From Torreya grandis (Eukaryota > Streptophyta > Pinopsida > Cupressales > Taxaceae): a stretch of 64,000 bases of DNA. Positions 45,101 through 54,759 of the stretch are shown here, piece by piece. Numbering within the stretch: the stretch's first letter is position 1; every line of letters begins with the position of its first letter. Under the pieces are notes generated by a model that did no database searches, was not told the origin of the DNA, and was given only the letters and a program-made list of their open reading frames with translations. The translations under genes and the position numbers were made by a program. Location of the stretch: the NCBI GenBank assembly GCA_037957365.1, contig JARHVA010000001.1, positions 15,666,501-15,730,500 of the forward strand, in the 5' to 3' direction.

Positions 45101-46247
45101 GTGAACCCTTGGTCACTTTCCAAGATTCTGCTGTGAGAGTTACTGTACAACCCTCATCCCCTAACTTTCCTGCAGAAATCAAATTTCTCTTCAAGCTAGG
45201 AACATGCATCACATCTCTCAACACCCATGTGTTGCTATTCTGCATCTTCAGCTGCACTTTACCTTTGCCAATTATTTTATAGGGTTCATCGTCCCCCAGA
45301 TACACTGTTCCAAAATCTCCATGGATATAGTCACTGAAATATTCCCTGTTAGGAGTAGTATGAAAAGATGCACCAGAATCTAATACCCAAGATTCTATAT
45401 TATTATGCAGAGAGAAAATTAAAGCATCCTGTGCAATACCTGCAATCTTGGCTTCTTCCTTTCCTTTGTGCTGGTTGTCCTCCTTGGGCTTTGACCAACA
45501 ATCTCTGCTTATGTGCCCCATCTTTCCACAATTCCAGCATTGTAGCCTTCTGCCATTTCTAGATTTAGATTTGCCTTTCCCCTTTGATTTGGATCTTGCT
45601 CTGCCTTTCTTGCTCTTCTCTTTCTGCCTTCCCCTGCTCTCAAAACTTAAAGCATTCTCGGATGCCTCTTCTATGCTTTTCCTGCGTATTTCCTCATTCA
45701 AGATAACACTAACAACATCCTCTACTTTCAAAATATTTGATGCAGATGCAGTATTACTTACTGCCATTACTAAGCCATGCCAGCTTTCAGGCAAAGAACA
45801 TAATATCAAAAGAGCTTTTATCTCATCATCAAACACTATATTCACTGAACTTAATTGATTCACAATACCATTGAAATCATTCAGATGAGTAGAAACAGAT
45901 CCACCTTCATTCATATGCAAATTAAATAACTGCTTCATAAGATATACCTTATTGGAAGCAGAGGGTTTTTCGTACAAATTCGCTAACGTAGTCATCAACT
46001 CTACTGTAGACTTTGCCTGTGATAAATTAGATATCACAGTGGATGTTAGACCCAGTCTTATAGACCCCAGAGCCTTTCTGTCAAGAACTTTCCATTCTTC
46101 ATCCTCCATGTCTTTGGGCTTCTTTGCAACCCCACCTAACGATAAGTAGAGATCTTTCTGATACAGATAGTCCTCTATCTGCATTCTCTAATGTTGGTAA
46201 TTTTTGCCATTGAACTTTTCCATTCTAAGCTTACTTTCATCTGCCAT
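42184..46247 (-). pseudogene. L4 gag-pol polyprotein, almost intact
   Basis: ATG at 46247, TAG at codon 20 (46190-46188) where Trp is expected, then 1225 codons open from 46184 to 42507. Approximate order in that frame: gag (1-200), CCHC knuckle CWNCGKMGHISRDC (214-228), protease WVLDSGAS (266), integrase zinc finger LWHSRLGHMS...CEHC (395-430), integrase core from HTNVWGP (457; first catalytic Asp is Asn) through SLRSDNGGEF to QQNGIAERMNR, the TDVG hinge repeats (717-771), RT with intact YVDD (1015) and RNase H start. A 1-base loss near 42506 and a TAG near 42314 break the C-terminus. Confidence 0.95.
43860..44030 (-). repeat. Palindrome array coding for TDVG heptads in the L4 hinge
   Basis: The minus-strand frame reads TDVG-RLR-TGVG-KTG-TGVG-HTE-TDVG-HIG-TEVS, an exact seven-residue (21-bp) period. 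Each TDVG/TGVG is the DNA palindrome ACCGACGTCGGC or a variant. It lies between integrase and RT, where Copia proteins tolerate variable linkers. Confidence 0.93.
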
Positions 46248-46386
46248 TGCTTCTCCCACTCAAACAGAAATCCCTGCAGAAACTCTTATGAGAACCTGTA
46301 ATCAATAAACACTACACAGATCTGAACCACCTGTTAGTGAACCTAAACTTTGATACCAATTATCAAGCTCTGAACCTGTAACCAAG

Positions 46387-46398
46387 GCTCTGATACCA
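46387..46398 (-). promoter_or_regulatory. L4 primer-binding site (initiator tRNA-Met)
   Basis: Minus strand TGGTATCAGAGC, exact, 2 bp after the 5' LTR. A weaker TGGTATCAAAG-like copy lies about 40 bp further into the leader. Confidence 0.95.
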
Positions 46399-46400
46399 CT

Positions 46401-47113
46401 TGTTGGGGGATCAAACCAACAATAGATTACAATTGTGTCAGCAATAAACGCGGAATTAAATCAGATTGACAAGTAATTAGAAAGATAAATAGCAAGAACA
46501 AGAGATACAAAAAAACACCCTGAAAACTTGTATTAACAAACTCTTTACAATAGGAATATAATTGAAGAAAGCTTCTTTCTTCCACACCTCTCCTAGATGT
46601 ATAGATCTCTCAATAGATCTCTATTCCTCAAGAGCTATCTCTCTCAAGAATAACCAATTCCAACAAGCCTGGATTGATTCAATTCTGTACTGTTCTTCAC
46701 ACAATGAATTACAATAATTCACTACAATACATAATAAGCTAGGAAGATCTAATTCTTCATATAGAATTAGGAGACTTGAGCATGTACTTCCAACAAACAA
46801 TTAAACCACTTAAACAAGGGCTCTAAAAATAGTAATGCTAATAATAGAGACGCGAGCTTGAGTCTCCAACTCAAACTGATCATGCAAACACTCGCTTCTG
46901 TCCTCGAAAATCGCTTTTTGGACATGTAGGTAACCGACGTCGATTCCTGCCTGCTCGCCTGTGACCGTCGTCGACCGATCCTCTGCCGACGTCAGCGTCT
47001 CTCTAACTGTTTCTTACCGATGTCGGTCGCTCTTGACCGACGCCGGTGTCTGTGTAGACTCGAAACGAATAACTGTGCTCCTTGGTGAAGCTTTTAAGCT
47101 CCACACCCTAACA
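46401..47113 (-). repeat. L4 5' LTR
   Basis: 713 bp, same length as the 3' LTR. Palindrome array at about 46933-47048 with more substitutions than elsewhere in the LTR. Confidence 0.97.
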
Positions 47114-47118
47114 GTACA

Positions 47119-47161
47119 GGTACAAGTATAGGTTGCAGCTATTTATCTCCAAGTGGGAGAT
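47119..47161 (+). other. Tail of L3 copy B with polypurine tract
   Basis: GGTACAAGTATAGGTTGCAG then AAGTGGGAGAT. This is the last 43 bp of the B internal region, separated from the rest by L4; the matching end of A is 37683-37725. Confidence 0.92.
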
Positions 47162-48058
47162 TGTTGAGTTGTGGAGCTAAAAGCTTTAACTCTTTGCAAA
47201 CAAAAGGAATAGAAGGTTGCTGAGATCCAGGAGCACCAGTGTCGGCAGCAGGACCGATGTCGGTCATGACTAGTGTAGAAGGCCATCAGCGACGGCAGAG
47301 AGTCAGCCGGCATTGGCAGGACCAGGCAAGCAGGGACTGGCGTCAGTCGCCTGTGTGTTCTAGAACTGTTCGTTGCATAGACAGTTAGTTAAGTGAATGA
47401 GGTGTTTGCATGTAAAGGCCAATTAGAGTCTTGAGCTGCAAGGATAATTGTCTAAATTAAGAGTCTAAGTTATTGTTCAACTCTGGGATCTATTTATAGA
47501 CCCATTGGCATGTATTGTATAAGTATGAGTTGATAAGGAAGGCAAGGTAGTTCCTTCTAAGTGTAAGATCATTGAGTTGCAGGTTGTTGCAAGCTCATAG
47601 GAGATCTACATGTGTGAGTATGGTCTATTGAATTGCAGGTTGCAGGTTCATGGAAGATCAACTTGAAGTGCTTTAGAGTGCTTGGTGAACTGGCAGGGTT
47701 ATTACTGACTAGTTGGAGAGGTGAACACCAATTCTGTTTGTGAGTTGGTTATTGGGACCATTTTTGGTAGGAGAGTGTTGTAGAAGAATTACTATACACT
47801 TGAGGTGTGGGAAGCCTCTGTAAGGTGGAAGAGTGTGGCGGCTCTTTATTGTATTCTTTTCTGTAAAGTGTTAATACAAGATAGTGTATTGTCTCTCATA
47901 TTCTGTGCTATTGGTGAATTCTAGTTACTTGTGTTTCTGGTTATTTTCGCATTTATAATTGCTTATATTTGGTAATCATATTGTGCTCTATCTGAGGAGC
48001 AAGATCCTAACAAGAGGGATCAGGATAAAGTGTGTTTGTTCTTATGATCCCCCCATCA
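47162..48058 (+). repeat. L3 LTR 3
   Basis: 897 bp, TGTTGAG to CCCCCATCA, followed by AACCA. Its palindrome array has units at 47235, 47253, 47285, 47306 and 47336 (offsets 18, 32, 21, 30). Confidence 0.96.
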
Positions 48059-48063
48059 AACCA

Positions 48064-49543
48064 ATCCAAGATGTTTCTATTAAATCAACTAATAAGTTAG
48101 ACTGTGATAAATTACCTATTGATCCTATACTAGTTGTCAAGAAGTCTCACTCTAATGAGCCAATCTTTGTTGAGTCACTTCTTAATGATTATAACTACCT
48201 TTGGGAAAATCATTACCTCGATCATGTGCCTATTTTTAAAGAGCCACCTATTGACAAGCCAATCTCTAAGGAGTTATCTCTTGACCTTTTTCACATCCTA
48301 GAGGAGTCTCACTTTGACAAACCAATCTTTATGGATCCCATCATGTCGTTACAGGTTGTTACTTATCCAATACCAAATATTCAACAAGACATCATTATAA
48401 AAAAGTACCCATTAGATGAAGAATCTGAGTTTGAATTAGGTTTTATTCTTAGACTGACATTAGATTTAACATCAAAATCAAAATCAAAATCAAAATCAAC
48501 ATCAGTCTCAACATCAGGTTCAGAGTCCCTTGAGTCAAACTCAGATTCAAAAGAAGAATATGTTCATGGTTGTTACAATATTGGTTATGCATGCCTCATA
48601 GATCAATTTGAATACATTGTGATACTTATATAGTTTTTGGGGATGAGTACTTCAACTTCAACACAAGTGATTCTAGTATATTCTAAGAGGATTATGCAGC
48701 CTCTCCCCATTCCATTATCATTCCACAGGCCATTACCATCAACTAAATAGCCATATTATTGACATTCCATCTCCCACAAGTGTTGATTGGGACCGATTAA
48801 ATCACACTTCGTTGAACTAAATCCATGGTGACATAGCCGTTGAAGAAGAGCAAGGAGGCCAAGACAACATTCATGTAGTAGAAGAATGCTCTCTTAGTGA
48901 AGCCTTTTTGAAGGCACTAGGGGACAATCAAAGTCAAAACTCAACATCTTCTAGTGAAACTTTTTCATAAGTAATAGAAGACAATCAAAGTCAAAAGTCA
49001 ACATTCCTTAGTGAAACCTTATTAGAGGCACTATAGGACTATTAAGGCAACTTCACTGGTGAAAATCTCATTAAGGCACCAATAGCTGAGCACATAAGTT
49101 CTTCACTGCTTAATGAAGATAAAATGAAAGAGCAAATCAAAATATCTTCCAATCTACAATCTAATCAGATGGTAGCTACTCTCAAGATCAAACAACAAAA
49201 AAATTTGGTGGTTCTATTGAGAAAAAAAGTCTTTGGCCCTACCACAACCAAAATTATGTCAAATTTGGCATCAACAACATTACATGTGACTGAAAGTCCT
49301 GATCTTCATTTGTTTCCCCACCATTATACATTTTATTATCATCTACCATTCCATTTCACAATCAAACCCACCATCTGTTATTTGTCCCTATTTACCATCT
49401 ATGGTCACACTTTCCTTTGCAAAGGCTACAAAGATACCTTGTCTCGATACATGAAGGAATCAAAATCAATGACCAATGAAGATCACAAAAGCATTCTCAA
49501 CAACCAAATCTATAGGCCATTCTTGATAGAGCAGTTATTTTGA
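48064..49543 (+). pseudogene. L2 unfamiliar ORF, C-terminal part
   Basis: Resumes in the L2 ORF after L3: KPIQDVSIKSTNKLDCDKLP, then loose repeats built on Pro-Ile-Phe/Asp-Lys-Pro-Ile, one NDYNYLWENHY element (also a DNA hairpin), and a KS/TS-rich tract. The frame ends at 48633; further coding-like text (two copies of a DNQSQ-ST---SET segment near 48930-49010) leads to an open piece 49124-49543 (139 residues). No recognised domain. Together with the N-terminal part it would be a protein of roughly 700-800 residues. Confidence 0.5.
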
Positions 49544-51284
49544 TGAGGTGTGGGCTAGCAATTAAAATAATCAAGTATTTTGTTTGTATCATTTGTTGAT
49601 AAAGACATACATCTCCCCATCACTAGGAATAACATAATCAAAAACTACACCTAGACCAAAAACATGTACCATATCATCTCACATTGCCATTACCATTATT
49701 GCATATCCATTTACCATTATTGTAGATCCCAACCATTCACCCCATCACTTACGGGCAACCCTTATACCATTTTAACCTAATTATCAAGAAAATCATGATC
49801 CTTAGCAAGACCATACCATCCTATCATTCCATTCTTATCTATACCAAAGATTGTTTTTAGTCATCCTACCCAATCCTATTTTGATCTTGGTTCCTTTGGT
49901 TCTTCCTATACTTTTTGTGGGGGGATTCCAATCAAGTTTTAACAATCAATCTATTCTATGTTTATAATGATAGTCTATGAAAATAGTGTGATAGTTAATC
50001 TAACAAGATATCTTTCATCTTATATCCACATTTATTTATGTGAGCCTGATTATAACTGCCTATGGGAAAATTAGTGTTTCACTAGTCTTACTACTAATTA
50101 TAACCACATATGGGCAAATTAGTATCATTGACCTATGCCATTGTCTCCTAGTTATAACCACCTATGGGCAAACTAGGGGCAACACTTGTTTATCATGCAT
50201 TGCCGCATCACCTTGACATCATTATTTTCATTTGACTGGCCATTTACCAGATTTGAAAACTTGTTGAGACTTAGTTGGTTTTTCCCCACCTTTTGTGTGG
50301 ATGGAATTACTATTACTTGAGGTCATTTTGGGACTATGTGGGTCATGCTCAATTCATGTTGAGGTCACCTCAGTCCCCCTTTCCATAGGCTCTTACTGTT
50401 TTGGGACCAACCTAAGCCAAACACTCTCACCATTTTTTGAGAAAGTATCTTGTCATTCTCTAATGAGTTAAAATACCCTCAAAATTCCAAAAACATTCAT
50501 AAAATTTCAAAATCCAAAAACAATTGTCCTATCTAAGCTTAGTCAGTTATCCTCGATTTCCCTTACTAGGGCATTGTCATTGTTAGGATGTTTTTTTTTT
50601 TTTTTTTTCAAGCTTTTTATTTATTTATTTATTTGTTTGTTTATTCACTTACCTATTTTTTAATTTTTATCACTATTGCCTTGACTCAGTCTATATGTGT
50701 TCGTTGGCTGATTACTCAAGCACATTATTCTTGAGTCTATCCATATTCACACGTCAACATTGTCATCATGGTTTTTATCATTGGTGCATTATTTTCAAGT
50801 GTTTATTGTATCGAGAGTCAGTCCTTATGTATAGTTTGACCAAGTATTCATGGTTTTCTATCATGAAGCCTACCATCACATGCTATAGTAAAAATTAGCT
50901 TCAAAAAGGTCTATAATCAATGGAGCTATAGAAGTTTCTCCTTAGCACCTTGGCAAATCTTTTCACCTATCTTGATCAAATCAACTCATTGACCATTCTA
51001 GTTATATCATTATTAATTATGATGAGCATATCCTCATTAATAGGTACAATTGAATCATTCATATTGATTAATATTATTCCTCTATCCATCTCTTTCATCA
51101 CTTTGCACCCGCTCATCTTTAATCTATATTCTAATTATATCCTTGAGTTATGCTTGCTAATCAGTCCTAATTGGGGCACAATCATCTTTAACCAATCTAG
51201 GTCCTCTTAATGATTATAACGACCCATGGGAAAATCATTATTTTGAATTTTAATCCTAATTATAACCACCTTTGGGCAAATTAG
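48183..51284 (+). repeat. Hairpin repeats of L2 (six copies)
   Basis: Copies at 48183-48215, 50046-50074, 50092-50124, 50147-50177, 51208-51240 and 51256-51284. The core is ATAACCACCTATGGGCA or close variants. Arms are TAATGAT/ATCATTA (first and fifth), TACTAATT/AATTAGTA (third), CCTAGTT/AACTAGG (fourth) and CTAATT/AATTAG (sixth), all perfect. The second (CTGATT/AATTAG) has one G-T pair. Confidence 0.9.
48466..48520 (+). repeat. Lys-Ser coding hexanucleotide repeat
   Basis: Four or more AAATCA units encode KSKSKSKS, grading into ACATCA (TS) units. Confidence 0.85.
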
Positions 51285-51430
51285 TATCTTTTTTACATCA
51301 ATGCATGCAAGCATTTTCTCATTTGGATTAATCTCAACCATGGGTTAATTCCACCTTTTTTCTTGTTTATTTTCAAGGGAATGTCCATCAACAAATGTGA
51401 AAACTACTCCATCAAGGGGGTATCATTATG
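49544..51430 (+). other. L2 3' region
   Basis: Non-coding stretch shared with L1 (26.56-28.99 kb, reversed). Holds five of the six hairpins, a T18 run (50591-50608) followed by TTTA and TTTG repeats to 50645, and hydrophobic chance frames at 50695-50898 and 50950-51210. Confidence 0.6.
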
Positions 51431-51670
51431 GGCTTCCAAAAACCATTTGGATCTTTGTTCTCTTTGGCATACAAGACCTTTTCATTATTTGAGAAGACGT
51501 TATTGTTCTTATAGCTTGCAATGCCTTTCCAAATAGGGGAAAACAACATCATCATAGGCTTCCCAAAGCCATTTGGAGCTTTTTTCTTTTTGGCATACCA
51601 AACCTTTTTATTATTTGAGAAGATATTACTGTGCTTATAGCTTACAATGCCTTTCCAAACAAGGGCAAAC
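51431..51670. repeat. 126-bp tandem duplication abutting the L2 3' LTR
   Basis: Copy 1 begins at 51431 and ends with TTCCAAATAGGGGAAAAC (51544). Copy 2 begins at 51557 and ends with TTCCAAACAAGGGCAAAC (51670), directly at the LTR. The period is 42 codons; the minus strand is open through both copies and reads WKGI-SYK--N-FSNN-KV-YAK twice. The purine-rich ends are the likely plus-strand priming region, so it is duplicated. Confidence 0.88.
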
Positions 51671-52867
51671 TGTAGACACCTGAAATTGGCCATTGATAAC
51701 CTCTAATTAGAGTTTTGGTCAATTTCTACCCAAAATGTATAATTTGGCCTAAAAACACTAAAACATGTTAAATGATGTGAAACTGACATAGTCAAGTGCC
51801 AATTTTGGCTAGGGTATCACTAAATGGAGTAATGCAATTTATGAGCCAACTAACTTTGATCAGATCATTTTGAGTCAAAATTTCAATTTTGCACCCATGT
51901 GCTCTAGACTATTCTTTCCTATCAAATATTTTGCATAAGATGCGTGCCTTTGTTATTTATTGTTGGAAACATTATAAATGGGAATACGATTCCAATACAT
52001 TTGACAACACCTTCCAATTCTAATCTAGTCAAATTTAGGACCAATAACAAGGCATTCTGATCAATTTGAATAATTTGTGCATAAAGTGCTTAATCATGTT
52101 TAAGAGCTAATTAACCCAAATTAAGGCCTAATCAAGAATTCTATGGAAACTTGTTGAATACTTTATTTTGGAAATGAATATTGAATATCTGCATCATCAA
52201 GTGACCTCATTTCTTGGGAAGACATCTCTAGGCCATAAATGCCACAAATATCAAGATTCATGCCCTCCATGCCTCATCAATGACTTCCATGATGCCCTCC
52301 TTGCTTCTTAATTACTCCTTCTTCCAATGTCATGATGAGAATAATTAAAAATTTAATTTTAAAAATTGAATTAATCCTCAACCACACATCTCAATCTTGA
52401 GATAGACAGTTTAGGTTGATTTTGATCAAATCCAAAAATCTATAAATAAGAGGCCTCACAACATCATTTCTAAGTGTAATTTATGCAAAGTTATAATCTA
52501 GGATTGGTTCCAAAAGATTCATTCAAATAGAATTAGCATGCCAAATTAATTCCAAGCTGAGCCAAGCTATAAGCCAAAGGTGCCAAGGAGAGATGGAGAT
52601 AGCCAAGCTTCCATTGCCAAGGACTTCGTGAGCACAAGTCAAGCAAGCCACTACTACAAAGGCATTTGGAGCATCCAATGAAGGTGAACTCTTGTATTTG
52701 ATCCCTTGCTTTTTAGTTGTGTTTATCATTTACTTTTATTAACTAAGCACTCCCTAGTGTCTAGGCCTAGAGATGTTATGCTATTAATGTGTTTACTTCA
52801 TTTTGTTTTCATTTTAGAACTAACACAATACTAACCATCCTCTCTTGAGTTAAATTCCTAGATCACA
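51671..52867 (+). repeat. L2 3' LTR
   Basis: TGTAGACACCTGAAATTGG to TAGATCACA, 1197 bp. Followed by AGTAT (52868-52872). TATA box at 52441-52448. Confidence 0.93.
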
Positions 52868-53340
52868 AGTATGATATGCCCATAGGGCACAAAAGATCTG
52901 TAGGTGCCAATCATAACCAATATCATTGATAATCTTCTTAATAATGTTGATAATGGTCTTGTTATATGCCTTTGCTTGGCCATCACATTATGGGTAATAT
53001 GTGGTGGAAAAATGTTAGGTGATGTTATACTAAACATAAAGTGCTTTGACATCTTTGTTCTTAAATGATCTACCATTATCAGATATAATGTCAAATGGGA
53101 TACCATAGCAGCAAATGAGATGGTTGAAAATGAATTTAGAAATATATTTTCTAATCATGTAAGTGAGGGGAATAACTTCAACCCACTCAGTGAAATACTT
53201 GATAGCGGTAAGGATGTGCTTATGGCCACAGATGAGGTAGGGTTAATATTTCCAACAAGATCAAGTCTCCACATTGAAAATGGCCATGGTGTGAGCATCA
53301 GTTTGAGTGTTCTAGCTAAATTATGAATAATATTGGCATG
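52868..53340 (-). pseudogene. L1 integrase catalytic core
   Basis: Minus strand reads HILTAIKYFTEWVEVIPL (first catalytic Asp region, usual A-DYFTKW-EA), FNHLICCYGIPFDIISDNG (second Asp), then a QAKAYNKTI segment where usual Q-E-NK has Glu changed to Lys, and DWHLQIFCALWAYHT. It ends at the AGTAT duplication; the C-terminal part continues at 29753. Loss of the Glu and internal stops show inactivity. Confidence 0.88.
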
Positions 53341-53779
53341 CATTTAACATTTATCACATCATTTAACATAAGCAATTACATCTACTTCCATAATTGGCCA
53401 ATAGTAACTAGTACATAAGAGCTTCATGGAAAGGATAGCCCAATTGGTGTGGGCTCCACATAATCTTTCATAGACTTCCCTCAATGCTAATGTGGTTCCT
53501 ACTAAATTCAAATAACTAAGCATAGTTATATCAAAGCTTATGCAGTAAAATGTTGGGCCAAGTAGGGTATATCAGGAGTCTTGGTGGGTAAAGACATTTT
53601 ATTGTTTATGTGATAGGTTTGATGGCATGATGTGATCATGAAGGTAGCTATATAGGTCTAAGTACCAAATAGAATTGGAATTAATAAAATCATAGATCAT
53701 GGTGATGATCGAAGGTTCATGAGTAGGCAATAGAAGATGGTCAATGAGTAATTGATAGTCTTTATCCTTGAGATGTTCT

Positions 53780-54200
53780 AGATCAAAGAATTGGTGGTAG
53801 ACATGGAATATGTTATCCTATTATTAGCCTAAGGTATGTGTATAAACTATATATGGGTAATTTGTTATTTGAGAATGTCCACCATGGCCTTGTATGGTAA
53901 TGACTTATCATATTTGGTCTGAAAGTGGTTTGTAACTTGATTGATGATTAACTAAGAATCACCATAAACTGTGAGATAATGAATGTTCCATTATACTACT
54001 TGATGAAGCCCCGTAATGAGTGCTTCATATTTAGCCATATTATTAGTACAAATAAAGTTGATACAAACTGATTTGGAAATAATATCCCCCTATGGTATAA
54101 TAAATAATAGGCCTAACCCTGATCCATGAGATGTGAATGATCCATCAAAATATGGCTTCTATTGCTACTCCTCAAGAGGTGTGTTCATGATGGTCATGAT
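53780..54200 (-). pseudogene. L1 second RNase H domain (archaeal type)
   Basis: Reads KPYFDGSFTSHGSGLGLLFI, then CTNNMAKYEALITGL and VYGDS-LIINQV. These match the FDGS...TNN-AEYEAL...GDS-L---Q pattern of the additional RNase H that marks Tat-lineage Gypsy elements. Catalytic Asp, Glu and Asp positions are visible. A few stops interrupt. Confidence 0.85.
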
Positions 54201-54229
54201 GGATTCATCTGGAGACATGAAAGTGAGTG

Positions 54230-54720
54230 TTTTGATATCTAAAAGGGGAGCTTTAAAAAGCTGGTCTGCAAGTACTTATCCCTTTATGGCCTCTTATTGA
54301 TGTAATCAATCTTAAACTCACTCAATAGCATGATCCATTTAGCCATGTGTCCTTGTAAAACTATCTTTGATAGTAGATACTTGAGTGGATCTACTTTAGC
54401 AATAATTATGGTCTTATTGTTAAGCATGTAATGACATAGCTTCTAGGCTATAAAGACAATAGCTAAACAAGCTTTTTCTATTAGCTTATAGTTATGTTCA
54501 TACGTAACCAATGTATGACTTAAATAGTACATGATATGTTCTTTCCCATTTTCATCATGCTAAGATAAAAGCACCTCCATCACTTTATCAGTGGTAGATA
54601 TGTATATCAAAAATGGCATCCCTAGCATTGGTGGTAACAAAAGAGGTGAATTGGCAAGATATTCCTTTGGGTATTGAAAGGCTTTCTGACATTCTTCATA
54701 CTAAATGAATATAACACCTT
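54230..54720 (-). pseudogene. L1 canonical RNase H domain
   Basis: Reads YEECQKAFQYPKEYLANSPL, PFLIYISTTDKVMEVLL, HIMYYLSHTL, NYKLIEKACLAIVF and then PLKYLLSKIVLQGHMAKWIM. This is the usual RT-connected RNase H of Gypsy, lying between RT and the second RNase H. Confidence 0.87.
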
Positions 54721-54759
54721 TCTTCAGCAAGTGAGTAAAGGGATGACATTTATCAACCA

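Larger units (their letters stand above)
41399..47113 (-). mobile_element. L4: nearly intact Ty1/Copia element (Tork/TNT1-like)
   Basis: 5715 bp, two 713-bp LTRs (41399-42111 and 46401-47113), PBS 46398-46387, PPT 42122-42112, perfect GTACA duplications. The gag-pol frame runs 46247-42184 with only two stops and one frameshift. LTRs differ at about 29 of 713 positions by hand count (about 4%). Sequence style of gag, knuckle and RT resembles the TNT1/Tork lineage. It is the innermost and latest insertion of the nest. Confidence 0.96.
33998..48058 (+). mobile_element. L3: tandem Copia, LTR-internal-LTR-internal-LTR
   Basis: Three LTRs (33998-34894, 37726-38609, 47162-48058) separate two internal copies, A (34895-37725) and B (38610-41398 plus 47119-47161). 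After removing L4 both internals are about 2.83 kb and nearly identical. One AACCA target duplication frames the whole array, so it arose from a single insertion followed by unequal LTR recombination. Each internal keeps gag and protease but lacks most of integrase and RT. It is a non-autonomous relative of L4. Confidence 0.92.
29759..52867 (+). mobile_element. L2: non-autonomous Tat-like LTR element with an unfamiliar ORF
   Basis: LTRs 29759-30944 and 51671-52867 (1186 and 1197 bp) start TGTAGACACC and end GATCACA, with perfect AGTAT duplications. A primer site like that of E1 follows the 5' LTR. After removing L3 the internal part is about 6.7 kb and shows no gag core, protease, RT or integrase. 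It has instead a repeat-rich ORF (33165-33997 and 48064-49543) and the same hairpin-bearing 3' region as L1. It probably depended on L1-type enzymes. Confidence 0.85.

Noticed and set aside
45448..45858. Plus-strand frame of 136 residues within L4
   Set aside because: Antisense to gag of the L4 polyprotein; no motif of its own.
33998..48058. Two independent Copia insertions side by side
   Set aside because: Only one target duplication (AACCA) frames both units and they share the middle LTR without flanking duplication.
48183..48215. tRNA-like or riboswitch-like element
   Set aside because: Single stem with 17-19-base loop, no cloverleaf and no known aptamer pattern.
50695..51210. Hydrophobic frames that might be membrane proteins
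   Set aside because: They lie in the non-coding L2 3' region, are short and T-rich by composition, and the related L1 region does not keep them clearly open.
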